Assembly (NCBI GenBank): GCA_947629335.1
Contig: CANRDI010000001.1
Span: 248,001 to 312,000, forward strand
Source: an uncultured Clostridia bacterium
GTDB lineage: Bacteria; Bacillota; Clostridia; Oscillospirales; Ruminococcaceae
DNA: 64,000 nucleotides
Reading direction: 5' to 3'
The position numbers were made by a program, and so were the translations under genes. How positions within the stretch are numbered: position 1 is the first letter of the stretch; each line of letters opens with the position of its first letter. The notes under the pieces are model-generated. The model worked only from the letters and a program-made list of their open reading frames with translations, was not told the DNA's origin and made no database searches. Positions 17,208 to 25,699 of the stretch are shown one piece after another.

Positions 17208-20200
17208 TTATCTGCCGAGTCTGAGGTCGCGCAGAAGAATATAGTCCTCGTCGACCTCGTTATAAACTTTTTTGGTGTTTCCGTTTAATATCTGAGAAAT
17301 ATATTCTCCCGCGAGCCTGTAGAACATTTGTTCATAATGCACCATATTTGCGCCGCCATAGGTATATTTATCTGAAGAATAGAATTTTCTCGAAATGTCT
17401 ATAACATAACATTTTGTAACGCTTGCGAAACGCTCTTCGCAAAGGGCGATAAATTTTTTCTTTATTCCGCAAAGTTTATCCGAACCGAGCGGTTCGAGCT
17501 TATAGTCTAAAGAAATATAGCTGTTTTTAGGCTCGGCTTTTATAAGGATAATATTGTCGCCGTAAAGTTCGGCTATTTCCTCGGCAAATTTGGTTATTTT
17601 TTCACAGCAATAGTCCATTGTCCGTTTTTCAAACAGATAACTTTCTGAACATCTGCTTTTTATGTCGGCATAAAAATCTGTCCTGAGCAAAATGTCGTCA
17701 AGCTCAAACATTGCCCCGTTGTATTCAGCCATACGGCAGATAACGTCATAAAAATCCAGCAATATCCAGCTCGAATTGCTGTTTTCAAGAACGTCAAAAC
17801 CGTTTCTTTCAAAAGAGTCAATTACGGTTTTTCTGCGTGATAAACTTCCGCCAAAAGAGTCTGCGCCCTCCGGAAAGTCAATTTTTACGGGTGCTTCATA
17901 ATTCAGTATCGCCGCTTGTTTTTGAATATTATGTCCCATTTGCGCGTCTTTGCAGAAATTCAAAGACTCCCGCGAAACCGAACTTCCCCATATATCTACC
18001 GTCATCATGTTAAGATCCGCCGCATAACGCTTATACTGCGGCTTTCCTCGTATAAGAAATACAAGCTCTGCGTTTTTTTCATTTACGGGTATACCGGTTT
18101 GTGCGGATAAAAGTTTGGCTATAGATCTTACTATATTGTATTTTTCAGAAAAGGCGGGCTTAAAGAACTCATATGTTCTTTCAAGGCTTCCCCGCTGAAC
18201 AGCGTCAATTATTTCCGCGGCGCGGCATATCTCCTCGGCATACGGATCGTTTGCGAAAAAAGCGCGCACAGAGGACAGCTCACAGTTCCCTGCGGCTTTA
18301 AGTTTTAAAAGACGGGTGCGGTTTCTTGCAGCAAAATCCTTGTTGGTTTTTGCTATTATAATATCCGACGCACAACTCATATCCAAAACGCGCCTGTTAT
18401 ATGAGCGCTTTGTCATACTGTCGTAATATTTCAATACCCTTTCAAACCATGCGTCGGGGTCGGGCTTGTTTATATAAGTTCTTTGACAAGATGAAGTTAT
18501 GTCAAGAACAGCACGGTAGGCTTCTTTATAATATTCGTCCTCAAATTCTTCTCCGTTTACAGAGGCAAAATATTTTCCCGAAAGGTCGATTATCCTCGGC
18601 TGTACAAGCTCGATAAAATAATCCTCCATAGCCCTTATAAACTTATTTATGCGCTCCGGAGCAGGGACACTGCGAAGCTCCGTTCTTTTAGCCCGCGCAT
18701 TTGTGATGTTTGTTCTGAAAAGGATAATATTCTTCTCCGAAGCCGCCGAAAGCAGCTTTTCTGCATAACTTTTTATAAGCGGGCGGTATATCGTCTCTCC
18801 GAAAGGCGGACGTATTTTAACGAGTTCATTCTGATGTTTTTCATACCAACCGCTCTCTACAAAACTTTTTGAGTTTGTAAAAAAACTATGGTCATCGCCG
18901 TCGTCAAATTTCAGACAAGAGTACGTCCCTGCTCCGAAAAAATCGACCGCAACAAAGTCGGGCTTTGTTTCAAATATATATTCCGAAAGGTCTTTTTTCA
19001 GCTCAAGTCCGAGCCTTTTGCCGCACTTTTCGTCAGAGAGTATAGCCTGAGAGCCGAGCGAGAGCGGCGAAATAAAGACAGTCGTATCGTCGGTTTTGAA
19101 GCGGTCTCCCGAAGCAAATATCTTTTTTAGGAGAGCCGAGCCTGACAAAAGGATTTTCGGCTGTGCCGCCCTGTTTGACAGTTTTTTTGAAAAGAGCTTT
19201 GAAATCCTTTCAAAACTCTCGCGGGTATGAGCGTTACATGAAGGGTACGCGCGCACAACAGCCGCTCCAAAATACCTGCTCTCACTGTAAACAGGGATAT
19301 ACGAAAGATCCGCCGAAACAGTTCCGTTCTTTTTTGTAAGCTCTATACTGAGAATGATGCCGTCGCGGTTTTCGCTTATGTCATGCATTGTAGAAAGGAA
19401 ATTGCCCAGAGAATATACGCAGGGTACCTTTCTTCCCTCTCCTGTTTCTATATAAGACATTTTCTGAAGTACATGCGGGTGAGAGCCGACAATAAGATCC
19501 GCGCCTATATTTGCTATAAATTCTGCCGTTTCTTTCTGAAAATCGGTGACCAAGGGAGAATTCATACTTCCCCAGTGCATATATGCTATAATATACTCCG
19601 CGCCTTTTGCTTTTGCGCGGTTAAAAAGCCTTTCAAAGTTTTTCCTTCCGAATTTTCCGAGAGTTGTCGTCAAATGATGATTGTCTGCAACGCTGTTTTC
19701 CAAGCCGTTCGATGCGGAACAAAGCGCGATAATTCCGACTTTTATCCCGTTTATTGTCACAATAACGGGATTTCTGCCAAGCGTTCCGATATTCTTCATT
19801 CCGAGTGCTTCTATCTTATGAACCGTTTCCTCAAGTCCTTCTTTTCCCGCGTCACAGTTATGGTTTGTCGCAGTAACCAGTCCGTTGAAGCCCGCGTTTG
19901 AAACCGCCGTAAGGAATGTCGAGGGCGAATTTGAGTTTGAAGCTCCGTTTTCAAGCCTCATGCGCTCGTTTTCAAACGGCGCGCCGTCATAGCATACCGT
20001 TTCAAGAACTCCGACAGAAAGATCAGCCTCCGAAAGAGTATCTTTTATCTGCGAAAAAGCCTCGGAAAAATCATAGGCGTACTGTTTCGCTCCGAGCTTT
20101 TGAACGAGAGTACACATTATATCTCCCGCGAAATATATTTTTGCATGGTTTTCTGCTAAAGAAAGACTGCGTTCTACCTCAATATTCGTTTCAAAAACTT

Positions 20201-20684
20201 CGCCGTCGGCGGCTGTTATCTGTATCTTACAAGCGCCCGCCCTTTTAGCCGTGACAACACCGAACATATCCACAGCGGCAATTCTTTCATTACTCGAAAC
20301 ATACGACCTTATCTGCGGCTCGGAGTTTTCGCGTTCACACTTTATCTTTGCCGTTTCGCCTGCTTTCAGGCATATAGTTTTCTGAGCTTTGAGCTTTGAG
20401 CAGAACGGGATAAATGAAACCTTCTCGCTCGCTGCTCCTACGGTTTCTCTTCCGTTTTTAAAAGTAAATGCGCGTATTCTTGCGAGATACTCCTCGTTGT
20501 TTTCAAATCCTAAAACAGTTTTCTCACAAGTCTGCGAATAGCGTATCTTTATACAGTTTTCCGGCTCGGAAGCGCGGAAAAAATACAGCTTATATCCCTC
20601 TGCTCCCTCAACAGCGTCCCATTTTGCCACGCAAGCTCCGTCGTCACCGGAGGTAATAAAATTTTTCGGAGCTTTAAGCCTCAT
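17208..20684 (-). CDS. CapA-type metallophosphatase-fold protein with FN3, BIG2 and two SGNH/DUF6270-like domains
   Basis: An 1158-residue multidomain protein. Residues 1-93 look like fibronectin type III, and 95-172 like a BIG2 Ig-like domain. Residues 181-485 are a CapA/PgsA-type domain: YFAGDIM, LETVCYD, TATNHNCDAGKEG, AYMHWGS, VGSHPHVLQ. The rest seems to be two related domains (about 505-745 and 890-1130), each with a GS-x-(V/A)-(S/L) strand start, a run of basic residues, D-(F/L)-(F/Y) and a hydrophobic core as in DUF6270-like SGNH folds. The second has IWGSSVSRE. No signal peptide or membrane helix is seen, which is unusual for CapA. It precedes the lipoprotein and pilus genes. The substrate is unknown. 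Confidence 0.75.
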   Translation of the reverse strand: MRLKAPKNFITSGDDGACVAKWDAVEGAEGYKLYFFRASEPENCIKIRYSQTCEKTVLGFENNEEYLARIRAFTFKNGRETVGAASEKVSFIPFCSKLKAQKTICLKAGETAKIKCERENSEPQIRSYVSSNERIAAVDMFGVVTAKRAGACKIQITAADGEVFETNIEVERSLSLAENHAKIYFAGDIMCTLVQKLGAKQYAYDFSEAFSQIKDTLSEADLSVGVLETVCYDGAPFENERMRLENGASNSNSPSTFLTAVSNAGFNGLVTATNHNCDAGKEGLEETVHKIEALGMKNIGTLGRNPVIVTINGIKVGIIALCSASNGLENSVADNHHLTTTLGKFGRKNFERLFNRAKAKGAEYIIAYMHWGSMNSPLVTDFQKETAEFIANIGADLIVGSHPHVLQKMSYIETGEGRKVPCVYSLGNFLSTMHDISENRDGIILSIELTKKNGTVSADLSYIPVYSESRYFGAAVVRAYPSCNAHTRESFERISKLFSKKLSNRAAQPKILLSGSALLKKIFASGDRFKTDDTTVFISPLSLGSQAILSDEKCGKRLGLELKKDLSEYIFETKPDFVAVDFFGAGTYSCLKFDDGDDHSFFTNSKSFVESGWYEKHQNELVKIRPPFGETIYRPLIKSYAEKLLSAASEKNIILFRTNITNARAKRTELRSVPAPERINKFIRAMEDYFIELVQPRIIDLSGKYFASVNGEEFEDEYYKEAYRAVLDITSSCQRTYINKPDPDAWFERVLKYYDSMTKRSYNRRVLDMSCASDIIIAKTNKDFAARNRTRLLKLKAAGNCELSSVRAFFANDPYAEEICRAAEIIDAVQRGSLERTYEFFKPAFSEKYNIVRSIAKLLSAQTGIPVNEKNAELVFLIRGKPQYKRYAADLNMMTVDIWGSSVSRESLNFCKDAQMGHNIQKQAAILNYEAPVKIDFPEGADSFGGSLSRRKTVIDSFERNGFDVLENSNSSWILLDFYDVICRMAEYNGAMFELDDILLRTDFYADIKSRCSESYLFEKRTMDYCCEKITKFAEEIAELYGDNIILIKAEPKNSYISLDYKLEPLGSDKLCGIKKKFIALCEERFASVTKCYVIDISRKFYSSDKYTYGGANMVHYEQMFYRLAGEYISQILNGNTKKVYNEVDEDYILLRDLRLGR

Positions 20685-20742
20685 AAAAACGTTCCTTTCA
20701 TATTTAAACTCTACAGTCTGTCTCTTGTAGTTTTATTGTTAT

Positions 20743-22770
20743 TCAAATTACGCCCTCAAAAACCATTCCTCTGGTAAATCTGCCGCTCGGTACTGCATGA
20801 TTTTCATACATACCGAGTATACTTTTCGGGTCGTTTTCATCTGTAAAATACAGCACAGCAAAATCAAATCTGCCGAATATCTCCGGCTTATCGCAAAGGA
20901 GAAGCGGATCGGGATTTAAAAGCTCGACATTCCTCCCGCTGCATAAAACGGGTATCTCTCGTCCGAAACGGTCGTAAATGCATTTGCCACAATTGCTTTT
21001 ACCTCCGTAAATTCCGCAGGGTCTTTCGTCTGCAATAGGACAGCGCCGCATGAGCGTAAGCGGCAGTTTTCCGTATACGACCATACCGACGGGTATATTG
21101 CTGTCTATCTCCGACATTCTCATTGCGCTGCCCTCAACGGATAGCGTGATATCCGAAAACCCGAACTTTTCACAAGCCTTTGCCGACAAACTGTTCAGAA
21201 TATTCATTCTGAAACCGCCGTATATCTTATATCCGCATTCTTTTAAAAGCTCGGCATGGGCGAGCGTTTGTGCATAGCCTTTGTCAAATCCCGCCTCGCG
21301 CAGTTTTAACAGCTTTTTCCTGTCATATTCTTCATCAAGGATAAGCGGCGGAGTGACTGCAATTTGTTCTTTGCCGGACATTTTTTCATCAAGCAGTTCT
21401 ATCGGAGCATAAATCAACTCAAAAGGCAGCTCCAATGAATCAGAAAGCTGTTTTACGGTATGGACTTCCGCACGGAAAGTTGTCTTTTTTTGTAAACATC
21501 TGCCTTTTTCGGGAAATTTAGGCTCGTTTATACTGTAATTATGCGTATGCTTTTCTAAAATCATTTCCGTAAGTTTTTCGCAAAGCTCACGCCTTAAAGC
21601 ATTTAGTACGGAAGCAGGAACAAAAAGCCCTTCTTCGACATATGCCGAAATATTTCCCGCATAGAACTGTGTACCGCCGAGCTTTGACATCCTATCGCAC
21701 AGAGAATTGCTGTCGAGCGCTTTTGTATCGGCTTTTTCGGAGATCTCCGTGCTTTTCGCAGTTACTTTTCCGAAACAACATTCAGCTTCTGCATAAATCG
21801 GCTCTCCGAGCGCAGCTCTGACGAAAATATCGACCTTGAACCTTGGAAATTCATTTTTATATATCTCGCGTACCGAACTTAATGTTTTTGCGGAAAGCTC
21901 GGCGTCGTCCCTGCCGCGTATCCCGTTCATGCCGCGGTAATCTCCCGTAAAATATCCGTCTGTCAGACCGCCGCGCGAGAAAACGTTTTTCAGTCGTTCT
22001 TCGTCAAAATGCTTACCGCTCAGGCTTTTAACACAAGCGTCCACCGCGCAGGCGACATATTCGGGACGTTTCATTCTTCCCTCGATCTTAAATGACGAGA
22101 TTTCAGGAAGCGACGGCAAAACATTTACTATCGAGCCGTCTTTAAGTGAAATAACGTTATGCCTTCCGTTAATGCTGAAATCAAGGCGGCATGGCTGAGC
22201 GCAAAGTCCGCGGTTTCCACTTCTCCTGCCAAAAAAAGAACTCATATAGCACTGACCGCTGACAGATGTGCAGAGCGCGCCATGTACGAAAATTTCAAGT
22301 TCGATATCCGTTTCCTTGCTTATTTTACAAATTTCATCTTTAGAAAGCTCGCGTCCAATGACAGCTCGCGTAAACCCGAACTTTTCGGCAGCTTTCACAC
22401 CCGAAACACTGTTCAGCGTCATCTGCGTAGAAGCGTGTCGAGGAAGCTCAGGACATATCTCTCGGACGAGTTCCGCCGCGCCGATGTCTTGAATTATTAT
22501 CCCGTCAGCACCGCATTTTGCAGCAGTTTTCACACATTCCGAAAACTCCCTCAGTTCATAGTCGTAAACAAGTGTATTCAGCGCGACATAGAGCTTTGCT
22601 CCGCGTTTATGACATTCGTAAACTGCTTTTTCAAGTTCTTCGTCAGAAAAATTCTCGGCGTTTTTTCTTGCAGAAAATTTCTTCATACCCGCGTAAACTG
22701 CATCCGCTCCCGAATTAAGCGCGGCTCTCAGCGTCTCAAAACTCCCGCATGGCGCAAGTATCTCGCTCAT
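20743..22770 (-). CDS. U32 family peptidase (TrhP/RlhA-type)
   Basis: A 675-residue member of the U32 family, longer than the 410-residue core because of a C-terminal domain. It starts with SEILAPCGSFETLRAALNSGADAVYAG, carries the signature ELEIFVHGALCTSVSGQCYMSSFFGRRSGNRG region near residues 155-185, and GLCAQPCRLDF after it gives the cysteines that hold an iron-sulfur cluster in characterised members. These act in hydroxylation of tRNA or rRNA rather than proteolysis. The start overlaps the zapA stop by 4 nt, a neighbour pairing common in Clostridia. Confidence 0.88.
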   Translation of the reverse strand: MSEILAPCGSFETLRAALNSGADAVYAGMKKFSARKNAENFSDEELEKAVYECHKRGAKLYVALNTLVYDYELREFSECVKTAAKCGADGIIIQDIGAAELVREICPELPRHASTQMTLNSVSGVKAAEKFGFTRAVIGRELSKDEICKISKETDIELEIFVHGALCTSVSGQCYMSSFFGRRSGNRGLCAQPCRLDFSINGRHNVISLKDGSIVNVLPSLPEISSFKIEGRMKRPEYVACAVDACVKSLSGKHFDEERLKNVFSRGGLTDGYFTGDYRGMNGIRGRDDAELSAKTLSSVREIYKNEFPRFKVDIFVRAALGEPIYAEAECCFGKVTAKSTEISEKADTKALDSNSLCDRMSKLGGTQFYAGNISAYVEEGLFVPASVLNALRRELCEKLTEMILEKHTHNYSINEPKFPEKGRCLQKKTTFRAEVHTVKQLSDSLELPFELIYAPIELLDEKMSGKEQIAVTPPLILDEEYDRKKLLKLREAGFDKGYAQTLAHAELLKECGYKIYGGFRMNILNSLSAKACEKFGFSDITLSVEGSAMRMSEIDSNIPVGMVVYGKLPLTLMRRCPIADERPCGIYGGKSNCGKCIYDRFGREIPVLCSGRNVELLNPDPLLLCDKPEIFGRFDFAVLYFTDENDPKSILGMYENHAVPSGRFTRGMVFEGVI

Positions 22771-23933
22771 AACGTAAGCTGACCGTCCTCAAGCATTTCT
22801 TTTATCTGCTTATCAAGAGACGCGTTTGTCTTTTTAAGGGATCTTATCTCCTTTGAAAGCTCGGCGTTTTTAAGCGTAAGAGATGAGAGTTCTTCTTTTG
22901 CGCGCTCAAGCTCTGCGGCGGGGCTTTGCTCGTCGGCAGCTTTAAGCGCCGTGTTTTCGCTTTCTATCTGTGAATATTTTACTTTCAGCTCGTTAAGCTG
23001 CGCGTTCAATTTATCAAACTCGTTTTTATCCGAATACAGCTTTGAGATCTGCTCTTTGAGCGCTTTGTTGTCCTTTTCAAGCTCATCATAAGCCGCCGCT
23101 ATATCGTCGAGGTCCTTGTCTTTCTTGTTTTTCAGCTTTTCTTCAAGCTCAGAGAGAGCTTTTTGCTTATCGTCATTATCCTTTGTAAGCTTTTCGCAAA
23201 GTTCTTTCTGTTTTGCGTTTTCGGCTTCGGCTTTATCAGCGCGCGATTTTTCGCGGTTAAACGCTTCTTCAAAGTTCATTGCTTTTTCGAGTTTTTCATT
23301 TAGGCGCTTGTTTTCCTCGGAAATCTTTACCGCTTTGTTGTTTTCTGTCATAAGTTCAGAAATGCGCTTGTCACGCTCGGAAATCGTCTTTTTATGTTTT
23401 TCGATCTCGGCGGTATTGTCGCCGGACACTTTTGAAAGGTCGGAATTTTTCTTTTTGAGGTCGGAAATGTTCTGTTCTGCCGCAGAAAGCTGAGATTTCA
23501 GCTTTTCACACTCCGCCGCTTTTTCATTGGCGGCTTTAAGCGTTTCCGCAAGCTGTTCATTTTTTCCTTCAAGCTCCGAAAAGCGCTTTGAAAGTTTATC
23601 AAATTCGATCTTCAGCTTTTTAAGTTCGTCGCTGTCTGCTTTTAGTCTTTTATTTTCCTCTGCGGCGGCTGTTCCCTCAACAGCGGCATTTTTCAGGCGC
23701 GAAATTTCGGTTTCTGCTTCTGAAAGCATTTGTTTTACTTCGCAAAGCTCGTTTGAAATTTCGAGCGCGGAATAGACCGCCGCATCGTCGCGTTTTAGGT
23801 CGATATTATCCGTACAGTATTCCGACATTTTCCTATCTATATTCTCCGCGGCAGTTATAAGCGTTTTAGCATTGTCAGTAACAAGTTTATAATTCCTGCC
23901 GCCGATAGTTACGGTAATTCTTTCGTTGAGCAT
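22767..23933 (-). CDS. zapA: ZapA-domain protein with long C-terminal coiled coil
   Basis: A 388-residue protein. Residues 1-70 match ZapA (RITVTIGGRNYKLVTDNA, then the ENIDRKMSEY helix), which binds FtsZ and helps Z-ring bundling. From about residue 60 to the end it is one long Lys/Glu-rich coiled coil, with repeated heptad patterns and stutters around TENNKAVKISEENKRLNEK. Usual ZapA is 85-140 residues, so this has an extra 250 or more residues of coil. The gene has its own promoter and overlaps the U32 gene by 4 nt. The coil could extend reach or bind another partner; this is inference. Confidence 0.82.
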   Translation of the reverse strand: MLNERITVTIGGRNYKLVTDNAKTLITAAENIDRKMSEYCTDNIDLKRDDAAVYSALEISNELCEVKQMLSEAETEISRLKNAAVEGTAAAEENKRLKADSDELKKLKIEFDKLSKRFSELEGKNEQLAETLKAANEKAAECEKLKSQLSAAEQNISDLKKKNSDLSKVSGDNTAEIEKHKKTISERDKRISELMTENNKAVKISEENKRLNEKLEKAMNFEEAFNREKSRADKAEAENAKQKELCEKLTKDNDDKQKALSELEEKLKNKKDKDLDDIAAAYDELEKDNKALKEQISKLYSDKNEFDKLNAQLNELKVKYSQIESENTALKAADEQSPAAELERAKEELSSLTLKNAELSKEIRSLKKTNASLDKQIKEMLEDGQLTL

Positions 23934-23969
23934 TTTGAAAACTCCTCTTCAAAAAAGTTATATATATTT

Positions 23970-23998
23970 ATTATAATACATTTTCTCTCTCATTTCAA
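23970..23998 (-). promoter_or_regulatory. Sigma-A promoter of the zapA-U32 operon
   Basis: TTGAAA (23993-23998), a 17-nt spacer and TATAAT (23970-23975) on the minus strand. A CCTATTGAAA direct repeat covers the -35 box. The next genes, up to pilT, have no other clear promoter, so one transcript of up to 12 kb is possible. Confidence 0.8.
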
Positions 23999-24028
23999 TA
24001 GGTTTCAATAGGAATTTGCAAAAAAATT

Positions 24029-24052
24029 CAGAGCCGACCTTTTTCGGCTCTG
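24029..24052 (-). terminator. Terminator of the citrate synthase gene
   Basis: A 9-bp perfect CAGAGCCGA/TCGGCTCTG hairpin 10 nt after the stop, followed on the minus strand by AATTTTTTT. Confidence 0.92.
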
Positions 24053-24062
24053 AAAATATCGT

Positions 24063-25403
24063 TTATTCCGGCTTTCCGACGCACTTCATAACGCTCATAT
24101 AAGCGGGACGTATGATCTTTCCCGCGCTTGTAAGCTCTTCAAGTCTGTGCGCGCTCCAGCCCGCAATTCTTGCAACAGCGAAAATTGCCGTGAAAAGCTC
24201 TGTCGGTATACCCAGCATATCATAGACAAACCCGCTGTAAAAATCGACGTTCGGGCTTACGCCTTTCATTATCTTGCGCTTTTCTGCGATAAGTTTCGGC
24301 GCTGCGTCCTCGATATACTTGTATAAAAGCATATCGTCCTCGCGTTTTTTTGCAGCGGCGAGTTTTTCCACAAATCCTCTGAATATTCTTTCTCTCGGAT
24401 CGGAAAGCGAATATACCGCGTGTCCCATTCCATAAATAAGTCCCTTATGGTCGAAAGCCTCTCCTGCTAAAATTTTTCCGAGATAATCGTATACTTCCTC
24501 ATAATCTTTTGTGTCTTTTACATTGGCGCGAATATTGTCCATCATTTCCATTACTTTCATATTTGCGCCGCCGTGTTTCGGCCCTTTAAGCGACGACATT
24601 GCCGCGGCAATGGTCGAATATGTATCAGAACCCGAAGATGTAACAACGCGCGTCGTAAACGTAGAGTTGTTTCCTCCGCCGTGTTCCATATGAAGCATAA
24701 GCGCTACATCCAGAACTTTTGCTTCGAGCGGAGAATACTGTTTGTCGGGACGAAGCATCATCAGAAGATTTTCGGCAGTTGAAAGCGTGCTGTCGGGACG
24801 GTGGATATACATACTTTCGTCGTTTTCGTAGTGATTGTACGCATGATAAGCATAAACCGCGAGCATTGGAAATTCCGCGATAAGCATTATGCACTGGTAA
24901 AGGCTGTCCTCAAACTTTCCCGAATTTGTCGTAGGGTCATATGAGGCAAGAGTAAGAATACTCCTTGTCATTGAGTTCATAATATCCTTGCTCGGCGCTT
25001 TCATAATAACGTCGCGCGTAAAGTTTGTCGGAAGCGAGCGGCACTGTCCTAAAATGCCCATAAACCGCTTCAGCTCTTCATCTGACGGAAGCTCGCCGAA
25101 AACAAGAAGATATGCCGTTTTTTCAAACCCGTTGCAGGAATCCCCGCACATCGCCACAAGGTCTTTTACATTATATCCGCGATACCAAAGCTCGCCCTCG
25201 CACGGAACTTCGTTTCCGTTTTCGTCTTTGGTAAATGAAACCATTTTTGAAATCGAAGTAAGTCCCGTCAGAACGCCCTTTCCGTTTATATCGCGGAGTC
25301 CCCTGTTTACGCCGTATTTTTTGAAAAGCTCATCGGATATCTCGTCGTTCTTTTTGCAAAGTTCCTGCTTTTCAGCCGCGTACTCTCTGATTTCATCTGT
25401 CAT
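24063..25403 (-). CDS. gltA: Citrate synthase
   Basis: A 446-residue citrate synthase that condenses acetyl-CoA with oxaloacetate. Core motifs are LMLHMEHGGGNNSTFTTRVVTSSGSD, containing the catalytic His-Gly region, GPKHGGANMKVMEM and the FDHKGLIYGMGHAVYSLSDPRE loop. The start at 25403 has GAGAGGG nearby; the extension to 25460 is inside the structured leader and is unlike the family. A single gene with its own promoter, a long leader and a terminator. It may serve glutamate synthesis in an anaerobe with an incomplete cycle (inference). Confidence 0.95.
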   Translation of the reverse strand: MTDEIREYAAEKQELCKKNDEISDELFKKYGVNRGLRDINGKGVLTGLTSISKMVSFTKDENGNEVPCEGELWYRGYNVKDLVAMCGDSCNGFEKTAYLLVFGELPSDEELKRFMGILGQCRSLPTNFTRDVIMKAPSKDIMNSMTRSILTLASYDPTTNSGKFEDSLYQCIMLIAEFPMLAVYAYHAYNHYENDESMYIHRPDSTLSTAENLLMMLRPDKQYSPLEAKVLDVALMLHMEHGGGNNSTFTTRVVTSSGSDTYSTIAAAMSSLKGPKHGGANMKVMEMMDNIRANVKDTKDYEEVYDYLGKILAGEAFDHKGLIYGMGHAVYSLSDPRERIFRGFVEKLAAAKKREDDMLLYKYIEDAAPKLIAEKRKIMKGVSPNVDFYSGFVYDMLGIPTELFTAIFAVARIAGWSAHRLEELTSAGKIIRPAYMSVMKCVGKPE

Positions 25404-25574
25404 ATATGATCCCTCTCTTTCCGAAACGGCTCTGCCTGTCCGACCGAAAACAATATCCAAGCCAGAATTTATAAGCGAACAGCGCTATCCCGATATAACT
25501 ATCAGAACATCTTTTATCCGCTTTGGCTATGCCCCGAAAGGGCTTGGCAGACAGTTTCACTTTTTTTGTGTATT
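25404..25574 (-). promoter_or_regulatory. Long structured 5' leader of citrate synthase mRNA
   Basis: About 170 nt separate the predicted transcript start from the ATG. The RNA can form an outer stem AACUGUC (25550-25556) with GAUAGUU (25497-25503) and an inner GCCC/GGGC hairpin (25531-25543). I do not recognise a known riboswitch motif here, and there is no T-tract before the start that would mark an attenuator. Confidence 0.4.
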
Positions 25575-25580
25575 ACTATC

Positions 25581-25609
25581 ATTGTAACATAAACAAATAA
25601 ATAAATCAA
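25581..25609 (-). promoter_or_regulatory. Sigma-A promoter of citrate synthase
   Basis: TTGATT (25604-25609), a 17-nt spacer and TACAAT (25581-25586) on the minus strand. Confidence 0.8.
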
Positions 25610-25651
25610 GAGGCGCATAAAAATTTTCACAAAATTATCAAAATATCACAT

Positions 25652-25680
25652 TGACACGGCGGTAATAAAAGGTTATAATT
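25652..25680 (+). promoter_or_regulatory. Consensus sigma-A promoter of the P-type ATPase gene
   Basis: TTGACA (25652-25657), a 17-nt spacer and TATAAT (25675-25680). The start of transcription near 25687 lies downstream of the first in-frame ATG at 25685, which rules that ATG out. Confidence 0.88.
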
Positions 25681-25699
25681 AACAATGGGAAGTGAAAAA

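Noticed and set aside
25404..25460. N-terminal extension of citrate synthase
   Set aside because: The extra 19 residues are unlike the family and lie in the long structured leader; the ribosome-binding site fits the ATG at 25403.
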